NCBI GenBank assembly: GCA_934661195.1
Contig: CAKUJD010000010.1
Location: 1-64,000, forward strand
DNA: 64,000 nt
DNA from: an uncultured Muribaculaceae bacterium
GTDB lineage: Bacteria; Bacteroidota; Bacteroidia; Bacteroidales; Muribaculaceae
Direction of reading: 5' to 3'
This document shows positions 9,550 through 17,974 of this stretch, piece after piece (positions within the stretch are counted from its first letter, which is position 1; every line of letters begins with the position of its first letter). Below the pieces are notes generated by a model. That model had not been told where the DNA came from. It did no database searches and worked only from the letters and a program-made list of their open reading frames with translations. The translations under genes and the position numbers were made by a program.

Positions 9550-10890
9550 ATGAACGTAGAAAAGATTTTAAACGATTTGCAGGTTAAGCACCCAGGTGAA
9601 AACGAATATCTGCAAGCAGTCCGCGAGGTTCTTTTAACCGTAAAGGACGAGTATGACAAGCATCCCGAATTTGAGAATGCTAAAATCATCGAGAGAATGG
9701 TTGAGCCCGACCGCATCTACACATTCCGTGTAACATGGGTTGACGACAACGGCGAGGTGCAGACCAATCTTGGCTACCGCGTTCAATTCAATAACGCCAT
9801 CGGCCCGTACAAGGGCGGTGTGCGCTTCCACGCTTCAGTGAACCTTTCAATCCTTAAGTTCCTCGGCTTTGAGCAGACGTTCAAGAATGCCCTCACCACA
9901 CTGCCTATGGGCGGTGCCAAGGGCGGCTCTGACTTCAGCCCCAAGGGCAAGAGCGACGCCGAGATAATGCGTTTCTGCCAAGCATTCATGCTTGAGCTGT
10001 GGCGCAACGTGGGTCCCGACAAGGACATTCCCGCAGGCGACATCGGCGTTGGCGGCCGTGAAGTGGGCTACATGTTTGGCATGTACAAGAAGCTCACCCA
10101 CGAGCACACAGGCACCTTCACCGGCAAGGGCCTTGAGTTTGGCGGCTCGCGCATTCGTCCCGAGGCCACAGGCTTCGGCGCATGCTACTTCGTGCAGAAG
10201 ATGCTCCACCGCCTTGGCACCGACTTCAAGGGCAAGACAGTGGCCGTGTCGGGCTTCGGCAATGTGGCTTGGGGTACAGTGACCAAAGCCACCGAGCTTG
10301 GCGCAAAGGTTGTCACCATCAGTGGTCCTGACGGCTACATCTACGACCCCGACGGCATCAACACCCAAGAGAAAATCGACTACATGCTTGAACTCCGCGC
10401 CAGCGGCAACGACGTGTGCGCTCCCTACGCCCAGAAATTCCCCAACGCCAAGTTCTTTGCAGGCAAGCGCCCATGGGAACAGAAAGTGGACATCGCTATG
10501 CCATGTGCCACTCAGAACGAGGTGAGCAAGGAAGACGCCGAGACTCTCGCTGCCAACAAAGTGCTGCTGGTGGCCGAAGTGTCGAACATGGGCTGCACAG
10601 CCGAGGCTATCGACGTGTTCCTGGCCAACAAGATGGTGTACGCCCCGGGCAAGGCAGTGAATGCAGGTGGTGTGGCAACTTCTGGCCTTGAAATGACCCA
10701 GAACGCCCAGCACATCTACTGGACAGCCGAAGAAGTAGACCAAAAGCTTCACCACATCATGGCCGAGATCCACGAGCAGTGCGTGAAGTATGGCCAAGAG
10801 GCCGACGGCTACATGAACTACATGAAGGGCGCCAACATTGCCGGCTTCATGAAGGTGGCCCACGCAATGATGGGACAGGGCATCATCTAA
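9550..10890 (+). CDS. gdhA: NADP-type glutamate dehydrogenase
   Basis: 446 aa, the length of hexameric family I GDH. Glutamate-binding PYKGGVRFH and active lysine in LPMGGAKGGSDFSPKG are present, then DIPAGDIGVGGREVGYM. The Rossmann loop is VSGFGNVAWGT, followed by the SGPDG segment common in NADP-preferring enzymes. The C-terminus has the AGGVATSGLEM loop. It assimilates ammonium into glutamate from 2-oxoglutarate. Monocistronic: own promoter and own terminator. NADP preference is inferred from similarity, not proven. Confidence 0.96.
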   Translation: MNVEKILNDLQVKHPGENEYLQAVREVLLTVKDEYDKHPEFENAKIIERMVEPDRIYTFRVTWVDDNGEVQTNLGYRVQFNNAIGPYKGGVRFHASVNLSILKFLGFEQTFKNALTTLPMGGAKGGSDFSPKGKSDAEIMRFCQAFMLELWRNVGPDKDIPAGDIGVGGREVGYMFGMYKKLTHEHTGTFTGKGLEFGGSRIRPEATGFGACYFVQKMLHRLGTDFKGKTVAVSGFGNVAWGTVTKATELGAKVVTISGPDGYIYDPDGINTQEKIDYMLELRASGNDVCAPYAQKFPNAKFFAGKRPWEQKVDIAMPCATQNEVSKEDAETLAANKVLLVAEVSNMGCTAEAIDVFLANKMVYAPGKAVNAGGVATSGLEMTQNAQHIYWTAEEVDQKLHHIMAEIHEQCVKYGQEADGYMNYMKGANIAGFMKVAHAMMGQGII

Positions 10891-10932
10891 CCCAAACCGC
10901 AACGAGCATATTATAAACCCGTATAACCAACC

Positions 10933-10976
10933 AAGGCCGAAACGTGGCAACCACCGCGCTTCGGCCTTGATTTTTT
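10933..10976 (+). terminator. Intrinsic terminator of gdhA
   Basis: Stem AAGGCCGAA (10933-10941) with TTCGGCCTT (10960-10968), followed by a T-rich tract to 10976. Confidence 0.8.
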
Positions 10977-10998
10977 CAAAACATTCAATTATGCCGAC

Positions 10999-11034
10999 AA
11001 AAAAAGAGCGAGGTTCTTAAGAACCTCGCTCTTT
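10999..11034 (-). terminator. Terminator of tRNA-Glu: 32-base perfect palindrome
   Basis: 11003-11034 is a perfect palindrome (AAAGAGCGAGGTTCTT and its complement). On the minus strand it is followed by a run of seven T, directly after the tRNA 3' end at 11036. Confidence 0.85.
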
Positions 11035-11035
11035 G

Positions 11036-11108
11036 TAGTGAAACAGGGACTCGAACCCTGGTCTCCACCGTGAGAGGGTGGCGTGCTAGACCACTACACT
11101 ATATCACC
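11036..11108 (-). tRNA. tRNA-Glu (anticodon CUC)
   Basis: 73 bases on the minus strand. Acceptor 5' GGTGATA pairs with TTTCACT plus discriminator A. Anticodon stem CCACC/GGTGG with loop CTCTCAC gives anticodon CTC. T arm CAGGG TTCGAGT CCCTG is perfect. CCA is not encoded. Confidence 0.93.
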
Positions 11109-11146
11109 ATTTTTAGTTTTGCACTCGTTATTTCCCGATTGCATTG

Positions 11147-11177
11147 CAAAGGTACGACAAATTTCTGGACCTGCAAA
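11147..11177 (-). promoter_or_regulatory. Promoter of tRNA-Glu
   Basis: On the minus strand TTTG (11177-11174), 19-base spacer, then TACCTTTG (11154-11147): a textbook Bacteroidota -33/-7 pair about 40 bases upstream of the tRNA. Confidence 0.75.
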
Positions 11178-11314
11178 CTTTTCGCAAAGTTTTTTATCAA
11201 AAAAGTCACTTTTCTCACTTTTTCGGCCACAAATCGCTCATTTGGACTGCAACAAGCCACTTTAAATTCAAGTCAATAAAAAAATCTGCGATGTCCGTGC
11301 AGTCTTTTGCAGTT

Positions 11315-11344
11315 ATGTAGCACAATATATATATTGTAATTTTG
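11315..11344 (+). promoter_or_regulatory. Promoter overlapping the start of the sigma-barrel gene
   Basis: TTTG (11315-11318) and TAATTTTG (11337-11344) are separated by 18 bases. The ATG at 11349 begins only four bases after the -7 element, about where transcription would start. The mRNA may therefore be leaderless. Confidence 0.55.
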
Positions 11345-11348
11345 TAAT

Positions 11349-13022
11349 ATGGACTTCACAGAACTTGTTGAAAAGGCCAAAAGCGGCGATTCGAGGGCAT
11401 TCGGGTCGCTATATGAGGCATGTCTGCCCACAGTGAAACGAATCTGCGCAAAATTGATTGACGACAATGATGCAATCGACGACATCGCGCAAGACGCATT
11501 TGTGGTTGCTTTTGTGCAGATCAACAAACTTAACGACAACGACAAGTTCCCACAATGGGTGGCTGGCATAGCCTCAAGACTTACGTTCAAGCATCTTGAG
11601 CGCCTACGCCACCTGCAATCGATAGCCCCAGCTGAGCTGAAAACAGAATTTGAATACGGCGACAGCGGCGAACCACCGCTGTCGCTTAGCGAATTGGAGC
11701 AAATCATATCGCAACTGCCCGATGGATACCGGAAAGTGTTCACCCTGTCGATAGTTGAGGGACGGTCACACAAGGAAATAGCCGCATTGCTCGGCATTGA
11801 ACCGCATAGCTCTTCCTCGCAGCTGCTGCGGGCGAAGCGGATGCTCAGAAAAATGCTTTCGGCACGCATGGCGCAAGTCGGTGCCCTCGTTTTGATGGTT
11901 GCACTCACGCTGCTAAAGTGGATGCTCAACAAAGAGCCAAACAGCGACCACGGCAACACCCCAATCATCAGCAAGGACAAAGTGGGGGAGAGCAGCCGCA
12001 GCAATCCCAACAGGCAAAGCATCAAAAGTCCGGCACCCAATGCCAAGGCGCCACTGCACATTCCAGCTCCCACATATTCCAATACTATAGTGGCAGCCGA
12101 CACTTGTCAAGGCACCGTCCGCGACTCTGTGGGCGCAGGCAAGACGGACGACATCTATATGGCCAATGTGCCCGACACCGATTCGGTCGGTTCAGTGCCA
12201 GCCGACACGTCGCAGATTTCCATGCCCGACATTAATGTGAACGTAGCCGAAACTGCAAAAGTAAAGCACAGTGGCAAGTGGCAACTGCTTGCCGCCAGTT
12301 CGGTGGGGCCAGGCACTTTCGAAGGGGCATACAAAACACAGATTGCCAACGACACACCACCAGCGGCTGACGTCACGTCAGGTGTGGTCGACAACTTCAA
12401 GACATGGGAGCAGATGCATAGCTACCTGATGAGCATTAAGCATAGTGGCATGGGGCAAGACAGCATTGCCCTTATTGAAATCTCAGCCCAAAATAATGGA
12501 CAGATAATTGAACGCGAACGCCACTCACGGCCCATAACCATTTCGCTGGCGGCGGCAAAATCGCTTGACCGCCACTGGCGGCTGGAGACAGGGCTGCAAT
12601 ACACGCTGCTGAAGTCGGACTTCACGCTTGGCGCCAACGACTACCACATTGCCCGGCGGCAAAGCGTGCATTATGTGGGCCTGCCACTGCGCATATCGTA
12701 TGACTGGCTTCCGAGCCAGACGTGGTGGGGCATCTACACTTCGGCGGGAGCGGTGCTTAATGTGCCAGTTTATGGCCAACAAGCCCGACGCTACGTCACC
12801 GCAGGCAAAGTGGCATACCGCAATTCGAGCCACTTCACACCGCCATTCCAATGGGCCGTGGGCGCAAGCGTTGGCATTCAATACCGTTTTATGCCCAAGT
12901 GGAGCGTGTATGCCGAGCCCACATTCAACTGGTATATTCCAAATGGCAGCAACACCCACACCTACTGGACCAAGCACCCGTTCATGTTCACTATGCCACT
13001 GGGAATAAGATACACTTGGTAG
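11349..13022 (+). CDS. ECF sigma factor fused to membrane helix and outer-membrane beta-barrel
   Basis: 557 aa in one open frame. Residues 8-80 are sigma region 2 (DAIDDIAQDAFVVAFVQINKL). Residues 115-170 are region 4 (LPDGYRKVFTLSIVEGRSHKEIA, then LLRAKRMLRKML). Residues 174-193 (MAQVGALVLMVALTLLKWML) form a transmembrane helix. Residues 195-370 are a Pro/Ser/Asp/Thr-rich linker. Residues about 380-557 alternate like an eight-stranded OMP_b-brl barrel and end LGIRYTW, with the C-terminal aromatic of outer-membrane proteins. Predicted topology: sigma domain in cytoplasm, linker in periplasm, barrel in outer membrane. Normally the sigma factor and the membrane partner are separate genes. No anti-sigma gene is adjacent. 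Release of the sigma part would need proteolysis; that is inference. Confidence 0.85.
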   Translation: MDFTELVEKAKSGDSRAFGSLYEACLPTVKRICAKLIDDNDAIDDIAQDAFVVAFVQINKLNDNDKFPQWVAGIASRLTFKHLERLRHLQSIAPAELKTEFEYGDSGEPPLSLSELEQIISQLPDGYRKVFTLSIVEGRSHKEIAALLGIEPHSSSSQLLRAKRMLRKMLSARMAQVGALVLMVALTLLKWMLNKEPNSDHGNTPIISKDKVGESSRSNPNRQSIKSPAPNAKAPLHIPAPTYSNTIVAADTCQGTVRDSVGAGKTDDIYMANVPDTDSVGSVPADTSQISMPDINVNVAETAKVKHSGKWQLLAASSVGPGTFEGAYKTQIANDTPPAADVTSGVVDNFKTWEQMHSYLMSIKHSGMGQDSIALIEISAQNNGQIIERERHSRPITISLAAAKSLDRHWRLETGLQYTLLKSDFTLGANDYHIARRQSVHYVGLPLRISYDWLPSQTWWGIYTSAGAVLNVPVYGQQARRYVTAGKVAYRNSSHFTPPFQWAVGASVGIQYRFMPKWSVYAEPTFNWYIPNGSNTHTYWTKHPFMFTMPLGIRYTW

Positions 13023-13098
13023 CATGACCCATGCAGTCTTTCGGTCTTTTCACTAACTAACACTTAGTAAATCCACAAAAAAAGACTGAAAAAAAGAC

Positions 13099-14169
13099 AT
13101 GTACAACATTTATGACTACATACACAACGGGTGTGTGTATTTGAACAACATGGCTCGGCCACGGCACAAGGTGCTTAGTTCGCTCATGCTCTATTCCACC
13201 ACCATATGCCAGAGCAAGTGCAAGCACTGCTCCATATGGAAGAAACCGCACGAAAGTCTATCGCTCGTCGACATTAAGCGAATCATGGGCAGCAAGTGCG
13301 TGTCGACAAACACGGTGGTGGGACTCGAGGGCGGAGAGTTTGTGCTGCACCCCGAGGCCGATGCCATTATGGACTGGTTTGACAGCAACCACCCCAACTA
13401 CACCCTGCTGTCGAATTGCCTGGCGGCTAACAAGGTGATAGGCATGGTGCGGCGGCACAAGCCAAAACACCTGTATGTGTCGCTTGACGGCGGCAAGGAG
13501 ACTTACAAGAGGATGCGCGGAGTGAACGGATACGACAAGGTGATTGAGGTGGTGGAGGCGCTCAAGGACGAAGTGCCCACTTCGCTCATGTTCTGCCTGT
13601 CGCCGTGGAACAGCTTCGACGACATGGAGTTTGTGATAGGCGTGGCTAAGAAATATGGAATCGACGTGCGCATAGGCATATATGGCACAATGGCATTTTT
13701 CGACACCACAAGCGACCTTTTGGCCGCCGACATGGCCAATTTCATTGAGCAAATTCCGCAGAACATCCACGACACCGACGAAAACTACGACTTTGTGGCC
13801 CTGTATGACGAGTGGCGCAACGGTAACTTAAAGCTGCGATGCCAAAGCATAATGAGCGAACTGGTGATTCACTCCAACGGCAATGTGCCGCTTTGCCAAA
13901 ACCTGGATGTGGTGCTTGGCAACATTCACAAGCAGTCGCTGGACGAGATTTTCAACTCACGGAAGTCGTGCGACACGCAGTGCCACTATTCGAAGAACTG
14001 CAACGGGTGCTGGATTAACTTCCACCGCAAATACGACATCATACTGCTGCGCAACTTCGAGCGGGTGCTGCCCAAGCGCATAATAGAGCTGGCCTATGGC
14101 AAATACCAGTGGTCGGCAAACAAGAGCGAAACTTACCGACAATATTTTAAACGGATAGGCAAACAATGA
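13099..14169 (+). CDS. Radical SAM protein with SPASM-type C-terminus
   Basis: 356 aa. The [4Fe-4S] cluster motif CX3CX2C is at residues 37-44 (CQSKCKHC), followed by GLEGGEFVLHPE in place of the usual GGEPLL. The C-terminal third has a SPASM-like cysteine set (RCQSIM ... PLCQNL ... CDTQCHYSKNCNGCW). It belongs with the radical SAM/SPASM proteins near surface-polysaccharide and RiPP genes. I see no peptide precursor next to it. It overlaps the next gene by four bases (ATGA), so both are translated together. Substrate unknown. Confidence 0.85.
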   Translation: MYNIYDYIHNGCVYLNNMARPRHKVLSSLMLYSTTICQSKCKHCSIWKKPHESLSLVDIKRIMGSKCVSTNTVVGLEGGEFVLHPEADAIMDWFDSNHPNYTLLSNCLAANKVIGMVRRHKPKHLYVSLDGGKETYKRMRGVNGYDKVIEVVEALKDEVPTSLMFCLSPWNSFDDMEFVIGVAKKYGIDVRIGIYGTMAFFDTTSDLLAADMANFIEQIPQNIHDTDENYDFVALYDEWRNGNLKLRCQSIMSELVIHSNGNVPLCQNLDVVLGNIHKQSLDEIFNSRKSCDTQCHYSKNCNGCWINFHRKYDIILLRNFERVLPKRIIELAYGKYQWSANKSETYRQYFKRIGKQ

Positions 14170-15212
14170 TCAACCATATTATAGGCCGATACAAACAGCT
14201 GCGCAGCATGCGCCAGCTGCAAGAGGTGTGCACTGGCGGCTACGCCTTTGTGGGCATAGGCAGCCACAGCGTGGACAACCTGTATCCTGTGCTCGACTAT
14301 CTGGGCGTGCAACTCAAGCACATTTGCTGCAGGTCGGAAGGCAAATTACGGCTAATTGAGAAAAAGCGACACACGCACGCCACCACTTCGCTTAGCGACA
14401 TTTTGAACGATGATGAGGTGGCCGGCGTGCTGGTGGCTGCCGGGCCAAAGGCGAACTTCAGCATATCTAAGGATGTGATAGCGAGTGGCAAATCGCTGTT
14501 TGTGGAAAAGCCCCCATGCCTCACCCTTGACGAGCTTAACGAACTTATAGCGCTGAAGGCCAGGCAACCGCATACGATGGCGGCAGTGGGTCTGCAAAAA
14601 CGCTACGCTCCAGCCACGCAAATGCTCAAACGGCGGCTGCGCAAGGCGCAGCAAGTGAGCTATAACTTAAAATACCTGACCGGACTATATCCTGAGGGCG
14701 ACGCCCTGACCGACCTGTTCATTCACCCGCTCGACTTGGTGTGCCACCTGTTTGGTAATGCCACTGTGCGCAACATTGAGTGTGTGGGCAACGCCGCCAA
14801 TGGATTGACACTGATGGTGGTGCTGAAACACGGAGCAGCAACCGGAATGCTTGAGCTGTCAACTGCCTACAGCTGGGCCACAGCCTGCGAGCAGTTGACA
14901 GTAAACACCCACAACGGCATATATGAAATGAGCCAGATGGAATGTCTTGACTTCTGCCCTAAAAGCGGATCGCTGTGTGGAGTGCCACTTGAAAAAGTGC
15001 TGCCAAGGCGGCAAACGACCATTAGCCTGCTTGCACGCAACAACTTTTCACCCGTCCAGGCAAACAACCAAATATACACGCAAGGATTCTATGCAGAAAT
15101 AAAGGCATTCACCGATGCAGTGGAAGGCCATAAGAATGGCATTTGCTCTTCACTGGAGTCACTTGTGCCCACCTATGAACTTTTGGAGGCCGTCAGGCGG
15201 CAAATGGAGTAG
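14166..15212 (+). CDS. Gfo/Idh/MocA-family oxidoreductase
   Basis: 348 aa. N-terminal Rossmann fold begins around residue 24 (GYAFVGIGSHSVDNLYPVL); the glycine pattern is slightly degenerate. The signature EKPP (SLFVEKPPCLTLDEL) is near residues 117-120, and the substrate-side histidine is in DLFIHPLDLVCHLFG. Family members oxidise or reduce sugars, often nucleotide sugars, with NAD(P). Translationally coupled to the radical SAM gene, so both may act on the same metabolite. Possibly a cell-surface sugar modification pair. Confidence 0.83.
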   Translation: MINHIIGRYKQLRSMRQLQEVCTGGYAFVGIGSHSVDNLYPVLDYLGVQLKHICCRSEGKLRLIEKKRHTHATTSLSDILNDDEVAGVLVAAGPKANFSISKDVIASGKSLFVEKPPCLTLDELNELIALKARQPHTMAAVGLQKRYAPATQMLKRRLRKAQQVSYNLKYLTGLYPEGDALTDLFIHPLDLVCHLFGNATVRNIECVGNAANGLTLMVVLKHGAATGMLELSTAYSWATACEQLTVNTHNGIYEMSQMECLDFCPKSGSLCGVPLEKVLPRRQTTISLLARNNFSPVQANNQIYTQGFYAEIKAFTDAVEGHKNGICSSLESLVPTYELLEAVRRQME

Positions 15213-15241
15213 GAGAGAGTGGGGGGATAAAAGTGCCTCCT

Positions 15242-17122
15242 CTATGCGTCTTTTTCGCTCAACTCAAGCCAGCGAAGCTCCTTCTCGTCGATTAAGTCTT
15301 TCAACTCGGTGTAGCGGCGCGACTTCTCCTCTATGCCTTCGATTTGTTCGCCCGAGGCGAATAGGGCGTCGAGCCGCTGCCTTTCGGCATTAAGCTGCTC
15401 AAGTTCGGCCGTTAGCTGCTCAAACTCACGTTTTTCTTTGAACGACAGTTTATTGGCACTGCTGCGCGCCACGGCGTGATGCTTCTTGGCATCGGTCGGC
15501 ACTGTGCCGGCCTTGGCTGCCAATGCGTCTTGCTTGTCGTGAGCCTCCTTCCAGGCTCGGTATTCGCTGTAATTGCCCGGGAAGTCTTTGATGACTCCCT
15601 GGCCCTGGAACACAAAAGTGTGGTCCACGGTGCGGTCCATGAAAAAGCGGTCATGGCTCACCACTATCACGCAGCCGTTGAATTTGCTCAGGTAGTCCTC
15701 GAGCACCTCAAGCGTGGGTATGTCGAGGTCGTTGGTTGGCTCATCGAGAATAAGGAAGTTGGGTTTGTGAATCAGCACCGAGGCTAAATATAGGCGCCGT
15801 TTCTCGCCGCCACTCAGTTTGGCAATAAGCTTCTGCTGGTCGCTGGGGCTGAACAGAAACAGCTGCAAAAATTGCGATGCCGAGTAGTGTGTCTTCTCAT
15901 CAAAGTAGATATGCTCGGCAATGTCGCGTATGGCATCGATCACCTTTTTGCCCTCATCAAACTTCATGCCTTCTTGGCTGTAGTAGCCGAATTTCACAGT
16001 CTCGCCGATTTCAAACTCACCGCTGTCGGGCTGCACCTGGCTAAGCAGCAACTTGATGAACGTGGACTTGCCCACGCCGTTGTCGCCCACAATGCCCAGT
16101 TTCTCGTAGCGGGCAAAGGTGTAGTTGAAGTCGTTGAGAATTATCCTGTCGCCCCAGCGCTTGCACACGTGGTGGGCTGTGAATATCTTGTTGCCAATGT
16201 AGGCCGAGCGCACGTTAAGCTCCACATTGTGGTCATCGGCGTGTCCCTGGGCACGGTCGCGCAGGTCATAGAAAGCGTCAATGCGGTATTGGGCCTTGTG
16301 GGCGCGGGCCTGCGGCTGACGCCGCATCCAGTCGAGCTCGGTGCGCAGCAGATTGCGCGCGCGGGCCACCTCGGCGTTTTGCGCCTCGATGCGTTCGGCC
16401 CGCTTCTCCAGATAGTAGTTGTAGTTGCCATTGTAGCTGTATGCGCTCTGCTGGTCGATTTCAATTATGCGCGAGCATATCTTGTCGAGGAAATAGCGGT
16501 CGTGCGTCACCATAAGCAGGGTGGTACGGCTGCGCGTAAGGTAGCCTTCAAGCCACTCAATCATGTCGATATCGAGGTGGTTGGTGGGCTCATCCAGAAT
16601 CAGCATTTGCGGTTCACTTAGCAATATCTTAGCGAGGGCCACGCGCTTAAGCTGTCCGCCGCTAAGCTTGTCGATGGGTTGCTCAAGGTCGGTGATCTTT
16701 AGTTGGCCCAGCACCTGCTTGAAGCGGTCTTCATAGTCCCAGGCCGCAGCGTTGTCCATCTCCTGAATAGCCGCGGTTATGGCATCGGCATTGCCACTGG
16801 CCAGAGCATGCTCGTAGTGGCGTATGGCCAGCGATTGCTTGTCGGCACCCTCAAGGCAAGTGTCGATCACCGTGGCCGAAGAGCAGAACGACGGCATCTG
16901 CCGCAAATAGCCCACGCTGATGCCGTTGCGAAAAATCACACTGCCGCTGTCGTAGCCCTCGTCGCCGGCTATAATGTTAAGCAATGTGGATTTGCCGGTG
17001 CCGTTTTTGGCTATAAGGCCCACTTTGTCGCCTTCATCGAGGCCAAAGGTGATGCCACTGAAAAGCACGTCGGCCCCAAATGATTTGGTGAGATTCTCAA
17101 CTTGCAGATAACTATTGCCCAT
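15242..17122 (-). CDS. ABC-F family ATPase (Uup-like)
   Basis: 626 aa from MGNSYLQVENL. The frame stays open upstream for 40 more codons, but alignment and the promoter-like site at 17173-17180 favour 17122. Two ATPase domains: Walker A KNGTGKST and DNGVGKST, signatures LSGGQLKR and LSGGEKRR, Walker B LILDEPTNHLD and LILDEPTNDLD. No membrane segments. A C-terminal charged coiled coil (about residues 540-626) points to the Uup branch, which binds branched DNA or acts at ribosomes. Resistance-type ABC-F proteins are less likely. Confidence 0.9.
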   Translation of the reverse strand: MGNSYLQVENLTKSFGADVLFSGITFGLDEGDKVGLIAKNGTGKSTLLNIIAGDEGYDSGSVIFRNGISVGYLRQMPSFCSSATVIDTCLEGADKQSLAIRHYEHALASGNADAITAAIQEMDNAAAWDYEDRFKQVLGQLKITDLEQPIDKLSGGQLKRVALAKILLSEPQMLILDEPTNHLDIDMIEWLEGYLTRSRTTLLMVTHDRYFLDKICSRIIEIDQQSAYSYNGNYNYYLEKRAERIEAQNAEVARARNLLRTELDWMRRQPQARAHKAQYRIDAFYDLRDRAQGHADDHNVELNVRSAYIGNKIFTAHHVCKRWGDRIILNDFNYTFARYEKLGIVGDNGVGKSTFIKLLLSQVQPDSGEFEIGETVKFGYYSQEGMKFDEGKKVIDAIRDIAEHIYFDEKTHYSASQFLQLFLFSPSDQQKLIAKLSGGEKRRLYLASVLIHKPNFLILDEPTNDLDIPTLEVLEDYLSKFNGCVIVVSHDRFFMDRTVDHTFVFQGQGVIKDFPGNYSEYRAWKEAHDKQDALAAKAGTVPTDAKKHHAVARSSANKLSFKEKREFEQLTAELEQLNAERQRLDALFASGEQIEGIEEKSRRYTELKDLIDEKELRWLELSEKDA

Positions 17123-17172
17123 TATTTTTTTGATGTTTTTTGGAGATATGTTGAATTTCCGTTTTTGCCATG

Positions 17173-17180
17173 CAAAGTTA
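17173..17180 (-). promoter_or_regulatory. -7 element of the ABC-F gene
   Basis: Minus-strand TAACTTTG matches TAnnTTTG, about 50 bases upstream of the ATG at 17122. Confidence 0.5.
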
Positions 17181-17354
17181 CAATAAATATCCCAAACCAT
17201 GGCCAGCACATGCCTCAAGTCGGCCCCCGAAGGCAGCCTCAATTAAATTCATACACAAAACCGCCGCATTCATACAAGATCCAAAGAAATGCTTTGTCGC
17301 GCCGCATTTGTTGCCCAAATTTGCAGTCGTAAAACATAAAAATTATAATCAGGA

Positions 17355-17897
17355 ATGAAAAGGTTAATATTATTAGTGCTCGTTAGCTTGTTTATGGTTG
17401 GCAACATTGCTTTTGCATCAACGAAAAATAATGACTTAAAAGAAGGCGACATCGTTTTTCAAATATCTAAATCAAAACAGTCTCCTTTTATACAATTAGC
17501 CACATGGTCGCCATGGAGTCATTGTGGCATAATAGTGATTAAAAAGAATAAGCCTTATGTGCTGGAGGCCTCAAATGTTGTAAAGCTTACCGATTTTTCA
17601 ACATGGGTGAAAAGAGGCCGAGGAAGTGTATACCGCAAGAGAAGGGTTTTGAAGCATTGTCCTAAAATATCGTATAAAAAGTATTTAGGCCAGCCCTATG
17701 ATCTGTCTTTTAAATTTAACAATGGGAAAATGTATTGCTCAGAATTGGTATACATTATCTACAAAGAACAATTGGGCATTAAACTCTGCGAACCCCAAAA
17801 AGTGTCTTCCTATCACATATTTGGATTAAGCAAACTCCTTAAAAAGCGACATATCGATCCTAATCAATTGGTGGTTGCCCCAAGCGATTTAATCTAA
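17355..17897 (+). CDS. Exported YiiX-like permuted papain-fold amidase
   Basis: 180 aa with a signal peptide of about 21 residues (MKRLILLVLV ... AFA-S). After it, LKEGDIVFQ opens the permuted NlpC/P60 (YiiX/YebB) fold. The catalytic histidine is in WSPWSHCGII and the cysteine in KMYCSELVY. Family members cleave peptide or lipid amide bonds at the cell envelope. Codon use and base composition are clearly AT-richer than both neighbours, which suggests transfer. It lies alone between the 5' end of the ABC-F gene and the 3' end of wecB. Confidence 0.82.
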   Translation: MKRLILLVLVSLFMVGNIAFASTKNNDLKEGDIVFQISKSKQSPFIQLATWSPWSHCGIIVIKKNKPYVLEASNVVKLTDFSTWVKRGRGSVYRKRRVLKHCPKISYKKYLGQPYDLSFKFNNGKMYCSELVYIIYKEQLGIKLCEPQKVSSYHIFGLSKLLKKRHIDPNQLVVAPSDLI

Positions 17898-17916
17898 TGC
17901 CTTGGAAATAATAAAC

Positions 17917-17956
17917 AACGGAGGCTGTGATCGCATTGTGCGATACAGCCTCCGTT
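17917..17956. terminator. Hairpin between convergent YiiX-like gene and wecB
   Basis: Stem AACGGAGGCTGT (17917-17928) with ACAGCCTCCGTT (17945-17956), 12 perfect pairs. T-content after it is modest on both sides. Confidence 0.7.
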
Positions 17957-17974
17957 TGTATTCATTTTTAAAGT

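Noticed and set aside
9847..10950. Long minus-strand ORF across gdhA
   Set aside because: Histidine, valine and leucine-rich shadow of gdhA; no start signals or motifs.
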